Source: Halobacteriales archaeon QS_1_69_70
GTDB taxonomy: Archaea; Halobacteriota; Halobacteria; Halobacteriales; Haloarculaceae
Assembly: GCA_003021005.1 (NCBI GenBank)
Contig: PXRI01000039.1
Location: 1 to 57,295, forward strand
Length of the DNA stretch: 57,295 bases
Reading direction: 5' to 3'
Shown here: in pieces, positions 1 through 8,869 of the stretch
Layout of the letters: each line of letters starts with the position of its first letter
Position numbering within the stretch: the first letter of the stretch is position 1
The notes under the pieces: generated by a model
Told to the model about the DNA's origin: nothing
What the model saw: only the letters and a program-made list of their open reading frames with translations
Databases searched by the model: none
Made by a program: the position numbers and the translations under genes

Positions 1-1
1 C

Positions 2-121
2 CCGGCCGTGGTGACCGCCGGGTTCGCCCCCTTCGCGCTGTTGACCTCGTACCTCCTCCGGCTGGCGACCGTGGTCGAGCGGACCGCGCTGATGTATCCA
101 TTCTCGACGACGGAACCGTGA
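2..121 (+). CDS. C-terminal fragment of a membrane protein (cut by window edge)
   Basis: Frame 2 is open from the window edge to a TGA ending at 121 and encodes 39 residues. The stretch is hydrophobic (AVVTAGFAPFALLTSYLLRL) and ends in a short polar tail, which looks like the last membrane helix of an integral membrane protein. The family cannot be recognised from this piece. The 220 bases after it hold no gene; they contain the promoter of the next gene. Confidence 0.5.
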   Translation, partial: PAVVTAGFAPFALLTSYLLRLATVVERTALMYPFSTTEP

Positions 122-341
122 CGCCGCTTCTCGACGGTCGGACCGTGACAACGACACGTCGGACCGATCCATGCGGGTTCCACCTCGGCCCCCCGGATCC
201 CGGTCGGGACTGATTCCGTTCGGCGGCTGTTGGCTGGCTCCGCAAGCCACGTAGTACGGCGAGACGTCTCCTCGATGGATCATCAAGGGTAAAGCACCCA
301 TTGACCCGAATGTATTAGTATAAGAATTCCAAATATAAACT

Positions 342-974
342 ATGGTTTCAGCGCATCGATCGTCTTCTTTTGGAAAGTTCAGTCGCCTACTTAGCGGACT
401 CGCTATCTTGTCCGCCAGCGTGGCGGGAGCATATCTCCTGCTCCCCAATCCGGTTGGTGATGTATTCTTTGCCGGATGGGTTTTACTCGGCGTAATCCTC
501 TCCATCGTCGGTGGGATTGGCGCGTGGACAAACCGTTCACCCCTCGTTTGGGTGGCGGCGATCTCGTTAATCGGACTTACGATTATGGGACTCTTGTCAA
601 TCGGACGCTTCATCGCACCTGCTGCATTCTTCCTGCTCGGGTCTGCCCTATTCTCACAGTTAGCTGGGCCACGTACGGAACATGTGGAGGCGATAACTAC
701 GGATCCACCTACTGAATCGGAAGTCCTGCGGAAAACCCTGGCTGGAATCGGTTCAGTCGTCGTTGGAGTCGGGCTGGTATACGTAGGCGCGTTCGCACAA
801 GAACTGTTTGGGGCTTGTGCGAGCGAAACGATTGCGTGTGCTATCGACAAGACGCAGTGGGGTGCAGTTGGAGTATCCGTCCTCGGGCTGATTGCAATCA
901 GTCTCGGTGGATGGCTATGCTGGAGACTGATTTATACCACACGCGCGGTTGAAATGAAAAAGGTCGAAAGATAG
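342..974 (+). CDS. Hypothetical multi-pass membrane protein
   Basis: This 210-residue protein has about six hydrophobic helices, roughly at residues 15-35, 42-60, 66-84, 86-106, 133-155 and 172-195, with a polar loop around 108-130. I do not recognise a family. The start is supported by an AT-rich TATA-like box at 312-322, about 25 nt upstream, suggesting a leaderless transcript. Codon use is visibly less GC-biased than in the neighbouring metabolic genes (for example gga, att, ttt, tta), which could mean transfer or relaxed selection. It converges on etfA with a 9-nt gap. Confidence 0.75.
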   Translation: MVSAHRSSSFGKFSRLLSGLAILSASVAGAYLLLPNPVGDVFFAGWVLLGVILSIVGGIGAWTNRSPLVWVAAISLIGLTIMGLLSIGRFIAPAAFFLLGSALFSQLAGPRTEHVEAITTDPPTESEVLRKTLAGIGSVVVGVGLVYVGAFAQELFGACASETIACAIDKTQWGAVGVSVLGLIAISLGGWLCWRLIYTTRAVEMKKVER

Positions 975-983
975 CACTACCGC

Positions 984-1955
984 TTAGCCCTCTCGCTCCC
1001 GGAGCGCCTCGTTCAGTTCCGGGACGATCTCGTGGAGGTCGCCGACGACGGCGTATTCGCCCTTCTGCATGATCGCGGCCTCAGGGTCGGTGTTGATGGC
1101 GAGGACGGTGTCGGCGCCCTTGCAGCCGACCCAGTGTTGGACGGCGCCGCTTATGCCGCAGGCGATGTAGATGTCCGGCGTGATCTTCGTCCCGGTGAGC
1201 CCGATCTGGTCGTCGTGGGGCCGCCATCCCTCGTTGACGGCGGCCCGCGAGGAGCCGAGGGCGCCGTCGAGCAGGTCGGCCAGCTCCTCGAGCTGGTCGA
1301 AGTCCTCCGGCCCCCCGACGCCGCGGCCGCCGCCGACGACGACGCGGGCCTCGCCGAGCGGGACGCCCTCGACGTCGGACTCCTCGCGGCGGTCGACCTG
1401 CACGCGGAGGTCCTCGGCGTCGACCGTCGGCTCGACGGTGTGGACGGTCGGGTCGGTCGGCACGTCGGCAGGCTCTATCGGGACCTCGTGGACCGCCGTC
1501 GACAGCAGCTTCGTCGACGCCTCGAGGCGGGCGTGCTCGACCAGGCTCCCGCCCCAGCGGTGGCGGGTCACCTCGTAGGCGTCACCCGCCTCGACGGCGG
1601 TACAGTCCGCCGCCATCGGGAGGTCACACGTCGCGCCGACGTGGGCCAGCACCTCCTGGCACCGGTCGGTGCCGGGCGCGAGGACGGCCTCGGGCCGGTG
1701 GTCCTCGAGGAGGTCCGCGAGGGCCTGCCCCCACGCCGCCGGGGCGTACGGGGTCAGCCGGTCGTCGGCGACGTGGTGGACTCTCTCCACGCCGTACTCG
1801 CCGAGGTGGTCGGCGACCGCGGCTCCCTCCTCGCCGAACGCGACGGCGGCCAGGCTCGTCCCGGTCTGGTCGGCGACGTCGCGGGCCAGCGTCAGCATCT
1901 GGAGGGATGTCTCCAGCGGTTCCCCGGCCTCCCACTCGACGAACCCGAGGATCAT
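984..1955 (-). CDS. etfA: Electron transfer flavoprotein subunit alpha
   Basis: EtfA is the FAD-carrying half of the ETF heterodimer, which collects electrons from flavin dehydrogenases and passes them toward the quinone pool. The protein has 323 residues, normal for the family. The N-terminal part is the nucleotide-like alpha/beta domain; the C-terminal FAD domain carries GLTGTKITPDIYIACGISG followed by VQHWVGCKGA and INTDPEAAI, all typical of EtfA. The ATG overlaps the etfB stop by 4 nt, so the two are translationally coupled. The flavodehydrogenase gene lies just upstream on the same strand and is the obvious electron donor. No ETF-quinone oxidoreductase is present in the window. Confidence 0.95.
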   Translation of the reverse strand: MILGFVEWEAGEPLETSLQMLTLARDVADQTGTSLAAVAFGEEGAAVADHLGEYGVERVHHVADDRLTPYAPAAWGQALADLLEDHRPEAVLAPGTDRCQEVLAHVGATCDLPMAADCTAVEAGDAYEVTRHRWGGSLVEHARLEASTKLLSTAVHEVPIEPADVPTDPTVHTVEPTVDAEDLRVQVDRREESDVEGVPLGEARVVVGGGRGVGGPEDFDQLEELADLLDGALGSSRAAVNEGWRPHDDQIGLTGTKITPDIYIACGISGAVQHWVGCKGADTVLAINTDPEAAIMQKGEYAVVGDLHEIVPELNEALREREG

Positions 1956-2716
1956 ACGACCTCGACCTCCTCCTCCAGCACCTCGATGATCCGCGGGACG
2001 GCCTCGGGACCTTCCCCGAGCACCTCAGCCGCCGAGTCCTCGTCGCTCGGCGCCTCCAGGCGGAGCTTCTCGAACGTGCCCGGGCCGGACTCGGCGTCCG
2101 GCTCGCGTCGGTCGACCTCCTGGCGGCGGGCGGACATCTTCGCCCGCATCGAGGCGTACCGCGGCTCGTTGATCCCCTCCTTGACGGTGACCACGGCCGG
2201 GAGGTCGACCTCGTAGATCTCCTCGCCGCCGGAGACCTCCCGGCCCGCGATCGCCGTCCCGTCCTCGACCTCGAGGGACTTGATGCCGGCGACGACCGGG
2301 AGGCCGAGCCGTTCGGCGACCCGGATCCCGACCTGATAGTTGGCGGCGTCGGCGGACTCGTTCCCGAAAAGCAGGAGGTCGAACTCCTCCTCGGCCGCGC
2401 GGACGGCGTCGGCGATCGCGTTCGCGGTGGCTCGCGGGCCCCACTCGGCGCCGTCGGTCTCCAAAAGCGTCGCCTCGTCCGCGGTCATCGCGAGCCCGGT
2501 CCGGAGCTGTTCGTCGGCCGCCGGCGGTCCGAGGGTCAGCACCCGCGCCGTGCCGCCGTGGGCCTCGACCAGCTGGACGGCCGCCTCGATGGCACACTCC
2601 TCGTGGGGACTCATCGTGAACCCGAGGTTGCTCGCGTCGATCGACTGCCGGTCCTCGGTCAGGACGATCTTGGAGCCGGTGTCAGGCACGCGCTTGATGC
2701 AGGTGAGGACGTCCAT
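1952..2716 (-). CDS. etfB: Electron transfer flavoprotein subunit beta
   Basis: EtfB is the partner subunit of EtfA. The 254-residue product starts with the family pattern MDVLTCIKRVPDTGSKI and carries the conserved NPRLAS-type segment as SNLGFTMSPHEECAIEAA, then the LTLGPPAADEQLRTGLAM segment. It sits between the GcvT-domain flavoprotein (63 nt upstream) and etfA (4-nt overlap), all on the minus strand, so one transcript is likely. The 63-nt spacer is GC-rich with a possible hairpin (ggggccggcggcccc) and no visible TATA box, which fits read-through from the dehydrogenase gene. Confidence 0.95.
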   Translation of the reverse strand: MDVLTCIKRVPDTGSKIVLTEDRQSIDASNLGFTMSPHEECAIEAAVQLVEAHGGTARVLTLGPPAADEQLRTGLAMTADEATLLETDGAEWGPRATANAIADAVRAAEEEFDLLLFGNESADAANYQVGIRVAERLGLPVVAGIKSLEVEDGTAIAGREVSGGEEIYEVDLPAVVTVKEGINEPRYASMRAKMSARRQEVDRREPDAESGPGTFEKLRLEAPSDEDSAAEVLGEGPEAVPRIIEVLEEEVEVV

Positions 2717-2779
2717 GGTGGGTGGTCGTGTGGTGTCGTGGATTCGCCGGGGGTGTCGGGGCCGGCGGCCCCGGGAGCG

Positions 2780-5389
2780 TTAGCTCCGGATCCGGTCGTT
2801 CTCCGGGTCGAACAGCGGCCGGCTCCCGACGACCTCGACGTCCACCGGGTACCGGTCGCCCATGTACTCGACCTGGAGCCGGGTGCCCTCCTCGGCGTGG
2901 GCCGGTGGCAGGTACGCCATGAGGAGGTGCTTGCCGACCGACGGGCCGGTGCCGGCGCTCGTCACGTAGGAGCGGCGGCCCTCCTCGTCGACGAGGACCT
3001 GTCCGTCCTGGTCCATCACGGGTTCGTTCCCGAGCATGAACCGGGCCTGGCCGCCGTCCGGCGCGTGGTCGGCGACCGACAGCGTACAGAGCGTCGCGGC
3101 GTTGTCCGCCTCGATGGCCTCGGCGTACGCTTCCTTCCCGTTGAAGTCGGCTTCCTTCAGGCCGTGGAACGTCAGGCCGGCCTCGGCCGGGGTGTACTCG
3201 ATCTCGAGTTCGTGGCCGAACAGCCGGTAGCCCTTCTCCATCCGGCCGGTGGTGCCGTAGACGCCCATCCCGACGGGCCGGATGTCGTGGGCATCGCCGG
3301 CGTCGGCGATGGTCTCCCACAGCCGGTGACCCTTGCTCATCGGGGCGTAGATCTCCCAGCCGAGTTCGCCGACGTACGACAGCCGCATCGCCCACGCGTC
3401 GGTCTCGCCGACGGTGATCTCTTGGGCGGTGTAGGGGGCGAACGCCTCGTGGGACATGTCCTCCTCGGTGACCGACTGGACGACCTCCCGGGCGTCCGGT
3501 CCCCAGACGCCGAGGGTGCACAGCGAGTCCGAGCGGTCGAGCAGGGTGACGTGTTCGTCGTCGCCTATGTGGCTCGTGAACCACGCCCGGTCGGAGCCGG
3601 CGGCGGCGCCGCCGGTGACGACCCGGTAGTGCTCCGGCCCGAGCCGCGCGATGGTGAGGTCGGAGACGAAGCCGCCGTTCTCCGCGAGGATCGGCGTGTA
3701 CACCGTCTTGCCGACGTCGACGTCGCACCGGCCGACGGCCATCCGTTCCACGTAGTCGACGACGTCGCTGCCGACGAAGTCGAAGATGCCGAAGCCCATA
3801 TCGCCGATCATCGCGACGTGGTCGCGCATGTGGAGGTGTTCGGCCAGGATGATCGGCGACCACCACCGCGAGTCCCACTCGTTCGGCCGGTGGAGGCCCT
3901 CCAGTTCGTCCGCGTAGACGTCCAGGAGGTCCTCGTTGGACTCGAACCACTGCGGGCGCTCCCAGCCGGCGGCCTCGAACCAGCGGGCGTCGTGGTCGTC
4001 CTGCTGGTCGTAGAACGCGCTGGTCCGGATCGGGCGGCCGGACTGCCACTGCTCGGACGGGTGGACGATGCCGTAGATCTCCTGGTAGAGCTCGTGGGCC
4101 CGCGCTTTCACCCACTCCCGGGAGGTGCCGTACTCGTAGAACCGGTTCACGTTGGCCTCGCTCAGGTCGACGTCCGGGTAGCCCCGCGTCATCCACTGGG
4201 CGACCATCTCGCCGATGGCCGGGCCCTCCTTGATCCAGACCGCCGCACACGACCACAGGCCGTCGACGTCCTGGAGGGGGCCCAAAAGCGGGGCGCCGTC
4301 CGGCGCTTCGGACAGCAACCCGTCGATCTCGTGCCGGATGCCGGCCTCGGGGTCGTCGAGCACCTCGGGCATCAGCTCGAGGGCGTCCATCATGGACTGC
4401 TCGAAGGCGTCGTCGGTAAGCGGCGGCTGTGTCGGCGACAGCGGCGCCTCCTCGATCGAGGGCACGTCCTCGACGTCCCACAGGATCGGCCGGTGCTGGT
4501 AGGAGCCGACCTCCATGTCGTTGCCGCTCGGCCGCTCGTACATCTGGGTGTCCATGTCGCGGACGACCGGGTGGTTGATCTCCCCCTCGAACTGCTCGAA
4601 GAAGGGGATCGGGCCGACGCTTATCATCTGGTGGACCGCCGGCGTGAGCGGGATCTCGACCCCGGCCATCTTCGCGATCTCCGGGCTCCAGAGCCCGGCC
4701 GCGATCACGACCCGGTCGGCGGTGACGGTCCCGCGGTCGGTCTCGACGGCGCGGATCTCGCCCTCGTCGACGTGGAGGTCCTGGACCTCGGTGTTCGGTG
4801 CGAGCGAGAGGCCGCCCGGACCGTCGCCGACGCCCTCGAGGTCGTCCGGGCCCACGTCGCCGGCGTCGATCTCCTCGGGCGTGACGGCGCCGGTGGCGAT
4901 GGCGTCGGCGCGGGCCCGCATGATCTCGCCGGCCCGCAGCGGGTCACACGTCCCGGCACCGGTGCTGTAGAAGCCGGCCTCGATGAGGTCCGTCTCGATG
5001 TAGGGGACCAGTTCCTCGACCTCCGCCGGCGTGAGCAACTCGGCGGGTTCGCCCCACGCCTTCGCCGACTGCATCCGGCGCTTGAGTTCCTCGACGCGCT
5101 CGTCGGTCCGGGCCACCTCGATGCCGCCGCTGTTGGCGAAGGTCCCCATCTCGTCGTACTGCTCGATGCTCCGTCGCGTCAGGTGGGTCATCTCCTTGGA
5201 GTGCTCGACGGGCATCAGGAAGTTCGAGGCGTGACCCGTCGACCCGCCGGGGTCGGGGAGCGGGCCCTTGTCGATCATCAGGAGGTCCTCGACGCCCTGC
5301 CTCGCGAGGTGGTACGCCAGGCTGTTGCCCACGATGCCGGCGCCGATGATGACCGTCCCGGCGCTGTCCGGGAACTCGCGGCTGCTCAT
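2780..5389 (-). CDS. Dimethylglycine/sarcosine dehydrogenase-like flavoprotein with C-terminal GcvT domain
   Basis: By family, such 869-residue proteins oxidise an N-methyl group (dimethylglycine or sarcosine) with FAD and transfer the carbon to tetrahydrofolate as methylene-THF. The N-terminus has the dinucleotide fold (IIGAGIVGNSLAYHL, residues 14-28). GSTGHAS around His53 matches the position of the histidine that binds FAD covalently in DMGDH/SarDH. From about residue 430 onward it is a glycine-cleavage T-protein (GcvT) fold. The frame stays open upstream to 5596, but the ATG at 5389 directly precedes the FAD motif. etfB and etfA follow on the same strand, as expected for an ETF-dependent dehydrogenase. 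Substrate (dimethylglycine, sarcosine or another N-methyl compound) is inferred, not shown. Confidence 0.85.
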   Translation of the reverse strand: MSSREFPDSAGTVIIGAGIVGNSLAYHLARQGVEDLLMIDKGPLPDPGGSTGHASNFLMPVEHSKEMTHLTRRSIEQYDEMGTFANSGGIEVARTDERVEELKRRMQSAKAWGEPAELLTPAEVEELVPYIETDLIEAGFYSTGAGTCDPLRAGEIMRARADAIATGAVTPEEIDAGDVGPDDLEGVGDGPGGLSLAPNTEVQDLHVDEGEIRAVETDRGTVTADRVVIAAGLWSPEIAKMAGVEIPLTPAVHQMISVGPIPFFEQFEGEINHPVVRDMDTQMYERPSGNDMEVGSYQHRPILWDVEDVPSIEEAPLSPTQPPLTDDAFEQSMMDALELMPEVLDDPEAGIRHEIDGLLSEAPDGAPLLGPLQDVDGLWSCAAVWIKEGPAIGEMVAQWMTRGYPDVDLSEANVNRFYEYGTSREWVKARAHELYQEIYGIVHPSEQWQSGRPIRTSAFYDQQDDHDARWFEAAGWERPQWFESNEDLLDVYADELEGLHRPNEWDSRWWSPIILAEHLHMRDHVAMIGDMGFGIFDFVGSDVVDYVERMAVGRCDVDVGKTVYTPILAENGGFVSDLTIARLGPEHYRVVTGGAAAGSDRAWFTSHIGDDEHVTLLDRSDSLCTLGVWGPDAREVVQSVTEEDMSHEAFAPYTAQEITVGETDAWAMRLSYVGELGWEIYAPMSKGHRLWETIADAGDAHDIRPVGMGVYGTTGRMEKGYRLFGHELEIEYTPAEAGLTFHGLKEADFNGKEAYAEAIEADNAATLCTLSVADHAPDGGQARFMLGNEPVMDQDGQVLVDEEGRRSYVTSAGTGPSVGKHLLMAYLPPAHAEEGTRLQVEYMGDRYPVDVEVVGSRPLFDPENDRIRS

Positions 5390-5848
5390 CGGGCGCCACC
5401 GCGTTTCGGTCGGGGACTGTCGGCCGTCGGCGCGTCCTGTGGGTGAATCATCTCGTGCGTTGTCCACCCGTTGCTCGGTATTAAAAGGCGCCTTAGCTGA
5501 CAGATCCGTTACCTGTCGAGCTACGCCACCGCCCCGGTGCCGGCAAACGTCCCCGGTGTCCTCTCCGCCGGGGCAGATGCCCGGCTTGGGGCCCACCCAT
5601 CCCGTTCGGAATCCGGTAGGTCGTGTTTGCCCCGCCAGGTCGTGTCTAGCCCGCCGGCTGACTCGCTACTCGGTCCGCCAACGCCGCGACGAACCCACGG
5701 ACACCGCAAGCACGTCTCGCCGGATGCGGGCCACGTCGCCGACCCGGCCGCCGGTGGGTCGGCGGCCCAGCCGAAGGGGCTATGGGTACACGCGGCGTGA
5801 TACCGACCCGCACGCGCCGGGGCACGGTCCGGCCGCCGACACGCAGCC
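5390..5848. other. Divergent intergenic region with a 19-bp tandem duplication
   Basis: This stretch separates the leftward dehydrogenase-ETF operon from the rightward threonine dehydratase. An AT-rich patch near 5478-5490 (ttaaaagg on the + strand) is a candidate TATA element for the leftward operon, about 90 nt before its ATG. Two adjacent imperfect 19-bp copies beginning aggtcgtgt lie at 5618-5636 and 5637-5655 (16 of 19 identical). Frames open across the region have no recognisable protein and look like GC-rich noise. Confidence 0.4.
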
Positions 5849-7096
5849 ATGACCGCTCACGGATCGCTCCCGCTGGAGTACGCCGACATCGAACGGGCCC
5901 GCGAACGCCTCGACGACGACACCGTCGTAAAGCAGACGCCCGTCGAGCGGAGCACCTCCCTCGAAGCGCTCGTCGGCGGCGAGGTCTACCTCAAGATGGA
6001 GCACCTCCAGTGGACGGGCTCGTTCAAGACCCGGGGCGCGTACAACAAGATCAGCCAGGCCGTCGCCGACGGCGTCGACAGCTTCGTCGCCGCCAGCGCC
6101 GGCAACCACGCACAGGGCGTCGCCCTGGCGGCGACGCGGTGCGGCGCCGAGGCGACCATCTACATGCCGGACAACGCCCCGCAGGCGAAGATCGAGGCGA
6201 CGCGGGGCTACGGCGCGACCGTCGAACTCGCCGGGCGGGACTTCCAGGAGACGATGACCCACGCCGAACGGGCGGTCGAAGACTCCAGCGCCGAGTTCGT
6301 CCACGCCTACGACGACTTGGATATCATCGCCGGCCAGGGGACGCTCGGCACGGAGATGTACCACGACCGCCCGGACGTCGATACGGTGGTGGTGCCGATC
6401 GGCGGCGGCGGGCTCATAAGCGGCGTCTCCACGGCGATCAAGCACCTCTCGCCGGAGACGCGGGTCGTCGGCGTCCAGGCGACCGGCGCCGAGACCGTCC
6501 ACCAGAGCCTCGACAAGGGGTTCCCGGTGACGCTCGAGGACGTGGACACGATCGCCGACGGCATCGCGACCGGCGGCGTCAGCGAGACCACTCTCGGGAT
6601 CATCAAGCGGCACGTCGACGACGTGGTCACGGTCACGGACACGGAGATCGCCCGCGCGATCTTGCTGTTGATGGAGCGGGCCAAACAGGTCGTCGAGGGC
6701 TCCGGAGCGGCCGCCGTCGCCGCTCTCCTGGGTGGGGACATCGACGTCGAAGGCGAGACGGTGATGCCGCTTCTGTGCGGCGGCAACCTCGACATGACAC
6801 AGCTGCAGACGGTGGTGGTCCACGCGCTGACCGCCCGACGGCAGCTCCTGCGGCTGCGGGTCCGGATCGACGACCGGCCGGGCGTCCTCGCGGAGGTCTC
6901 GGGCACCATCGCCGACCGGGGCGCCAACATCCGCGACGTCCGGCACGACCGCTCGGTCGAGGACCTCGACGTCGGCGAGGCGTACCTGGTGTTCCAGGTC
7001 GAGACGGCCGGCGCCGAGCACGCCGCCGGCATCGTCGACGACATCGCCGCCCACGACTACGAGGTCGAGGTCGTCAACGCCCGCAGCGACGAATAG
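5849..7096 (+). CDS. ilvA: Threonine dehydratase (threonine ammonia-lyase) with ACT domain
   Basis: This 415-residue PLP enzyme deaminates L-threonine (often also serine) to 2-oxobutyrate and ammonia. The PLP lysine is K60 in WTGSFKTRGAYNK; ASAGNHAQGVA and the glycine loop PIGGGGLISGV are conserved. The last 75 residues (LRVRIDDRPGVLAEVSGTIADRGANIRDV) form an ACT domain, implying allosteric control by an amino acid. Length fits the single-ACT type. The cyclodeaminase gene follows 50 nt downstream on the same strand. A role in serine/glycine-linked one-carbon metabolism is possible if the enzyme accepts serine, but nothing in the sequence decides this. Confidence 0.9.
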   Translation: MTAHGSLPLEYADIERARERLDDDTVVKQTPVERSTSLEALVGGEVYLKMEHLQWTGSFKTRGAYNKISQAVADGVDSFVAASAGNHAQGVALAATRCGAEATIYMPDNAPQAKIEATRGYGATVELAGRDFQETMTHAERAVEDSSAEFVHAYDDLDIIAGQGTLGTEMYHDRPDVDTVVVPIGGGGLISGVSTAIKHLSPETRVVGVQATGAETVHQSLDKGFPVTLEDVDTIADGIATGGVSETTLGIIKRHVDDVVTVTDTEIARAILLLMERAKQVVEGSGAAAVAALLGGDIDVEGETVMPLLCGGNLDMTQLQTVVVHALTARRQLLRLRVRIDDRPGVLAEVSGTIADRGANIRDVRHDRSVEDLDVGEAYLVFQVETAGAEHAAGIVDDIAAHDYEVEVVNARSDE

Positions 7097-7146
7097 CGCA
7101 CCCGCCGCACGCAGGACTGATCATCGTTCCGGCCTGTACCTCCGCC

Positions 7147-7731
7147 ATGGACCACGCAAGCCGACCGCTGGGGGAGTTTCTCGCCGACGTCGCTTCGGCC
7201 GCGGTGACGCCCGCGGGCGGGACGGCCGGTGCCGTCGTCGGCGCCATCGGAACCGCCTGTTGTGAGATGGTCTGTCGCCACCTCGAGGCGGCCGGCGTGG
7301 GCACGAACGGCAGTCTCGCGGAGATTCGCCGGACCCTCGAGACCCAGCGGACGGAGCTTCTGGCCCTCGCGGCGGCGGACGCCGAGGTCGTCGAGGAACG
7401 CTTCGCCACGCCGACGGACGGTGCCGATCCCGAAACGGTGAAACGGTCCGTCGGGGTGCCGCTTTCGATCGCCGAGGCGTGTCTCCGCACGCTGGAGGAG
7501 GCGGCGACGGTGACCGGTGTGTCCGACCGGCGCGTCGTCGCCGATGCCGGCACGGCGGCGTACCTGGCTCGTGGCGCGCTCGCGGCTGCCATCTTCACCG
7601 TCCGGTCCAACCTGGACGATGTCGACGACGGGGCGTTCGTCGCGGAGACCCGGGAACGGGCGACGACTATCGAGGACGCCGCCCGGGACGCCTTCGAGGA
7701 GACGATGGGGAACCTCGGCCCGGCCGCCTGA
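7147..7731 (+). CDS. fchA: Cyclodeaminase/cyclohydrolase family protein, probable methenyl-THF cyclohydrolase
   Basis: The product (194 residues) belongs to the formiminotransferase-cyclodeaminase C-terminal family; stand-alone members of this size (FchA) hydrolyse 5,10-methenyl-THF to 10-formyl-THF. Visible family features are VTPAGGTAGAVVGAIGTA near residue 18, AAADAEVVEE in the middle, VGVPLSIAEACL, and a late segment with SDRRVVADAGTAAYLARGA. The frame is open upstream, but the ATG at 7147 gives the normal family N-terminus. In this window it complements formate-THF ligase and the methylene-THF-producing flavoprotein. A true formimino-THF cyclodeaminase role is less likely because no formiminotransferase partner is seen. 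Confidence 0.8.
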   Translation: MDHASRPLGEFLADVASAAVTPAGGTAGAVVGAIGTACCEMVCRHLEAAGVGTNGSLAEIRRTLETQRTELLALAAADAEVVEERFATPTDGADPETVKRSVGVPLSIAEACLRTLEEAATVTGVSDRRVVADAGTAAYLARGALAAAIFTVRSNLDDVDDGAFVAETRERATTIEDAARDAFEETMGNLGPAA

Positions 7732-7799
7732 CGGGCGGCCGGGTCGGGCGAAGCGTTTAGTGGGTCTCGCTGCGGTGGACCGACGGAGGCCCACCTTCG

Positions 7800-7970
7800 A
7801 TGGACATCGGGTTCCGGACGCTGGTCCGCGTGTTCCTGCTCGTCGGCGGTCTCGTGTTCGCCGCCACCGGGGGATCGACGGTCCGGGTCGGCTTCGGGCT
7901 GGGTGCCGCCCTCCTCGGTGGGTTCGGCCTCTGGTGGGAGTGGCGGGAGTCGTCGGCCGACGGGGGCTGA
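7800..7970 (+). CDS. Small hydrophobic protein, 56 aa
   Basis: An ATG at 7800 opens 56 codons ending in TGA at 7970. The translation has two hydrophobic stretches (VRVFLLVGGLVFAATGG and GFGLGAALLGGFGLWWEW) followed by a polar RESSADGG tail, as expected for a two-helix membrane protein. It lies 68 nt after the cyclodeaminase gene, and the patch gcgtttagtg at 7752-7761 could be its TATA region. I do not recognise the family. The hydrophobic pattern and acidic tail argue for a real gene. Confidence 0.55.
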   Translation: MDIGFRTLVRVFLLVGGLVFAATGGSTVRVGFGLGAALLGGFGLWWEWRESSADGG

Positions 7971-8024
7971 CCGACCCGTCCCGCCGGGGAACCTATATCC
8001 CGGCCGGCCGTCGAACTCGGACCG

Positions 8025-8177
8025 ATGGCCGACCCGATTCCGACGGCCGCGACCGTCCTGGCGGCGGTCCTGGCGACGGGCGCCTTCGTGACACTGTTCA
8101 TGCAGCGACCGATCGTCGCCGGGACGCTGTTCGTCCTCACCGCGTTCGCGATATATGTCAGGGAGACGAAAAATTGA
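8025..8177 (+). CDS. Small hydrophobic protein, 50 aa
   Basis: The ATG at 8025 starts 50 codons (MADPIPTAATVLAAVLATGA, then FVTLFMQRPIVAGTLFVLTA and a short basic end). Two membrane helices are apparent. A TATA-like cctatatcc at about 7990-7998 lies some 30 nt upstream, which supports a leaderless start here. It is one of a run of short membrane-protein genes between 7.8 and 10.1 kb. Function unknown. Confidence 0.6.
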   Translation: MADPIPTAATVLAAVLATGAFVTLFMQRPIVAGTLFVLTAFAIYVRETKN

Positions 8178-8317
8178 CCGGCCGTGCAACGGGGGGTGTG
8201 CCGCTAGGAATAATGTCGTCGACGGTGCCAGTAACGCGGCGGAACGGGAGTTGACTCGGCAATCCACGGCGGGATTCCACAACCTGTTGGCCAGCAGCGA
8301 CATCCGAAATCTTTTCA

Positions 8318-8324
8318 TTTATAA
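8318..8324 (+). promoter_or_regulatory. TATA box of the universal stress protein gene
   Basis: TTTATAA lies 23-29 nt before the ATG at 8347, the spacing expected when transcription begins at or next to the start codon. It decides the start of the downstream gene in favour of MYDNVLI over upstream in-frame codons. Confidence 0.7.
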
Positions 8325-8346
8325 GGATGAATGGGTGTCCGAACTG

Positions 8347-8778
8347 ATGTACGATAACGTTCTCATCGCCACCGACGGCAGCGACAAGTCGGATCCCAGC
8401 GTCGACCACGGACTCGAGGTGGGGGAGGCGTTCGACTCCCACATCCACGCCCTGTACGTGGTCGAGACGGAGGCGACGTACATCCTCAGTGTGGGCCTGG
8501 GGGACGACCAGCTGGCGGAGTACAGGGAGTACGGGGAGGAGACGGTGTCGGCCGTCGCGGACCGGGCCGCCGCTCGGGGACTCGACGCCACCGGGGTGGT
8601 CAGTACGGGTGCCATCGCTGAGGAGATCGTCGAGCACGCCGAGGGGAACGACATCGACCTCATCGTGATGGGCAGGCAAGGGCGGGGTGCCATAGAGAAG
8701 TACCTCGGGAGTACCGCGGAGAAGGTCGCCCGCATGGCCGACACCCCGGTGACGATCGTCGGTCGGGGCAGCAAGTGA
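8347..8778 (+). CDS. Universal stress protein (UspA family)
   Basis: This is a 143-residue single-domain Usp, a small cytoplasmic alpha/beta protein of stress and nucleotide-sensing functions. It starts with MYDNVLIATDGSDKS (the DGS/T motif of the first strand) and ends with DLIVMGRQGRGAIEKYLGST and a VTIVG strand, which matches the ATP-binding signature G-2x-G-9x-G(S/T). The frame is open back to 8155, but the promoter and family N-terminus place the start at 8347. A T5 tract at 8841-8845 may terminate it. Confidence 0.92.
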   Translation: MYDNVLIATDGSDKSDPSVDHGLEVGEAFDSHIHALYVVETEATYILSVGLGDDQLAEYREYGEETVSAVADRAAARGLDATGVVSTGAIAEEIVEHAEGNDIDLIVMGRQGRGAIEKYLGSTAEKVARMADTPVTIVGRGSK

Positions 8779-8869
8779 GGCCGACGCCGGCGGCCGACCC
8801 GCCGCCGGGCAGGACCCCCTATTCGTCGGTCGAACAACGGTTTTTCAGTCTGGACGCCTTATCGCATGT

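Noticed and set aside
1907..5446. Long plus-strand open frame (over 1,100 codons) opposite etfB and the flavodehydrogenase
   Set aside because: It is antisense to genes with clear family motifs; its translation is Arg/Asp/Val/Leu-rich without any domain, a usual artefact of high-GC haloarchaeal DNA.
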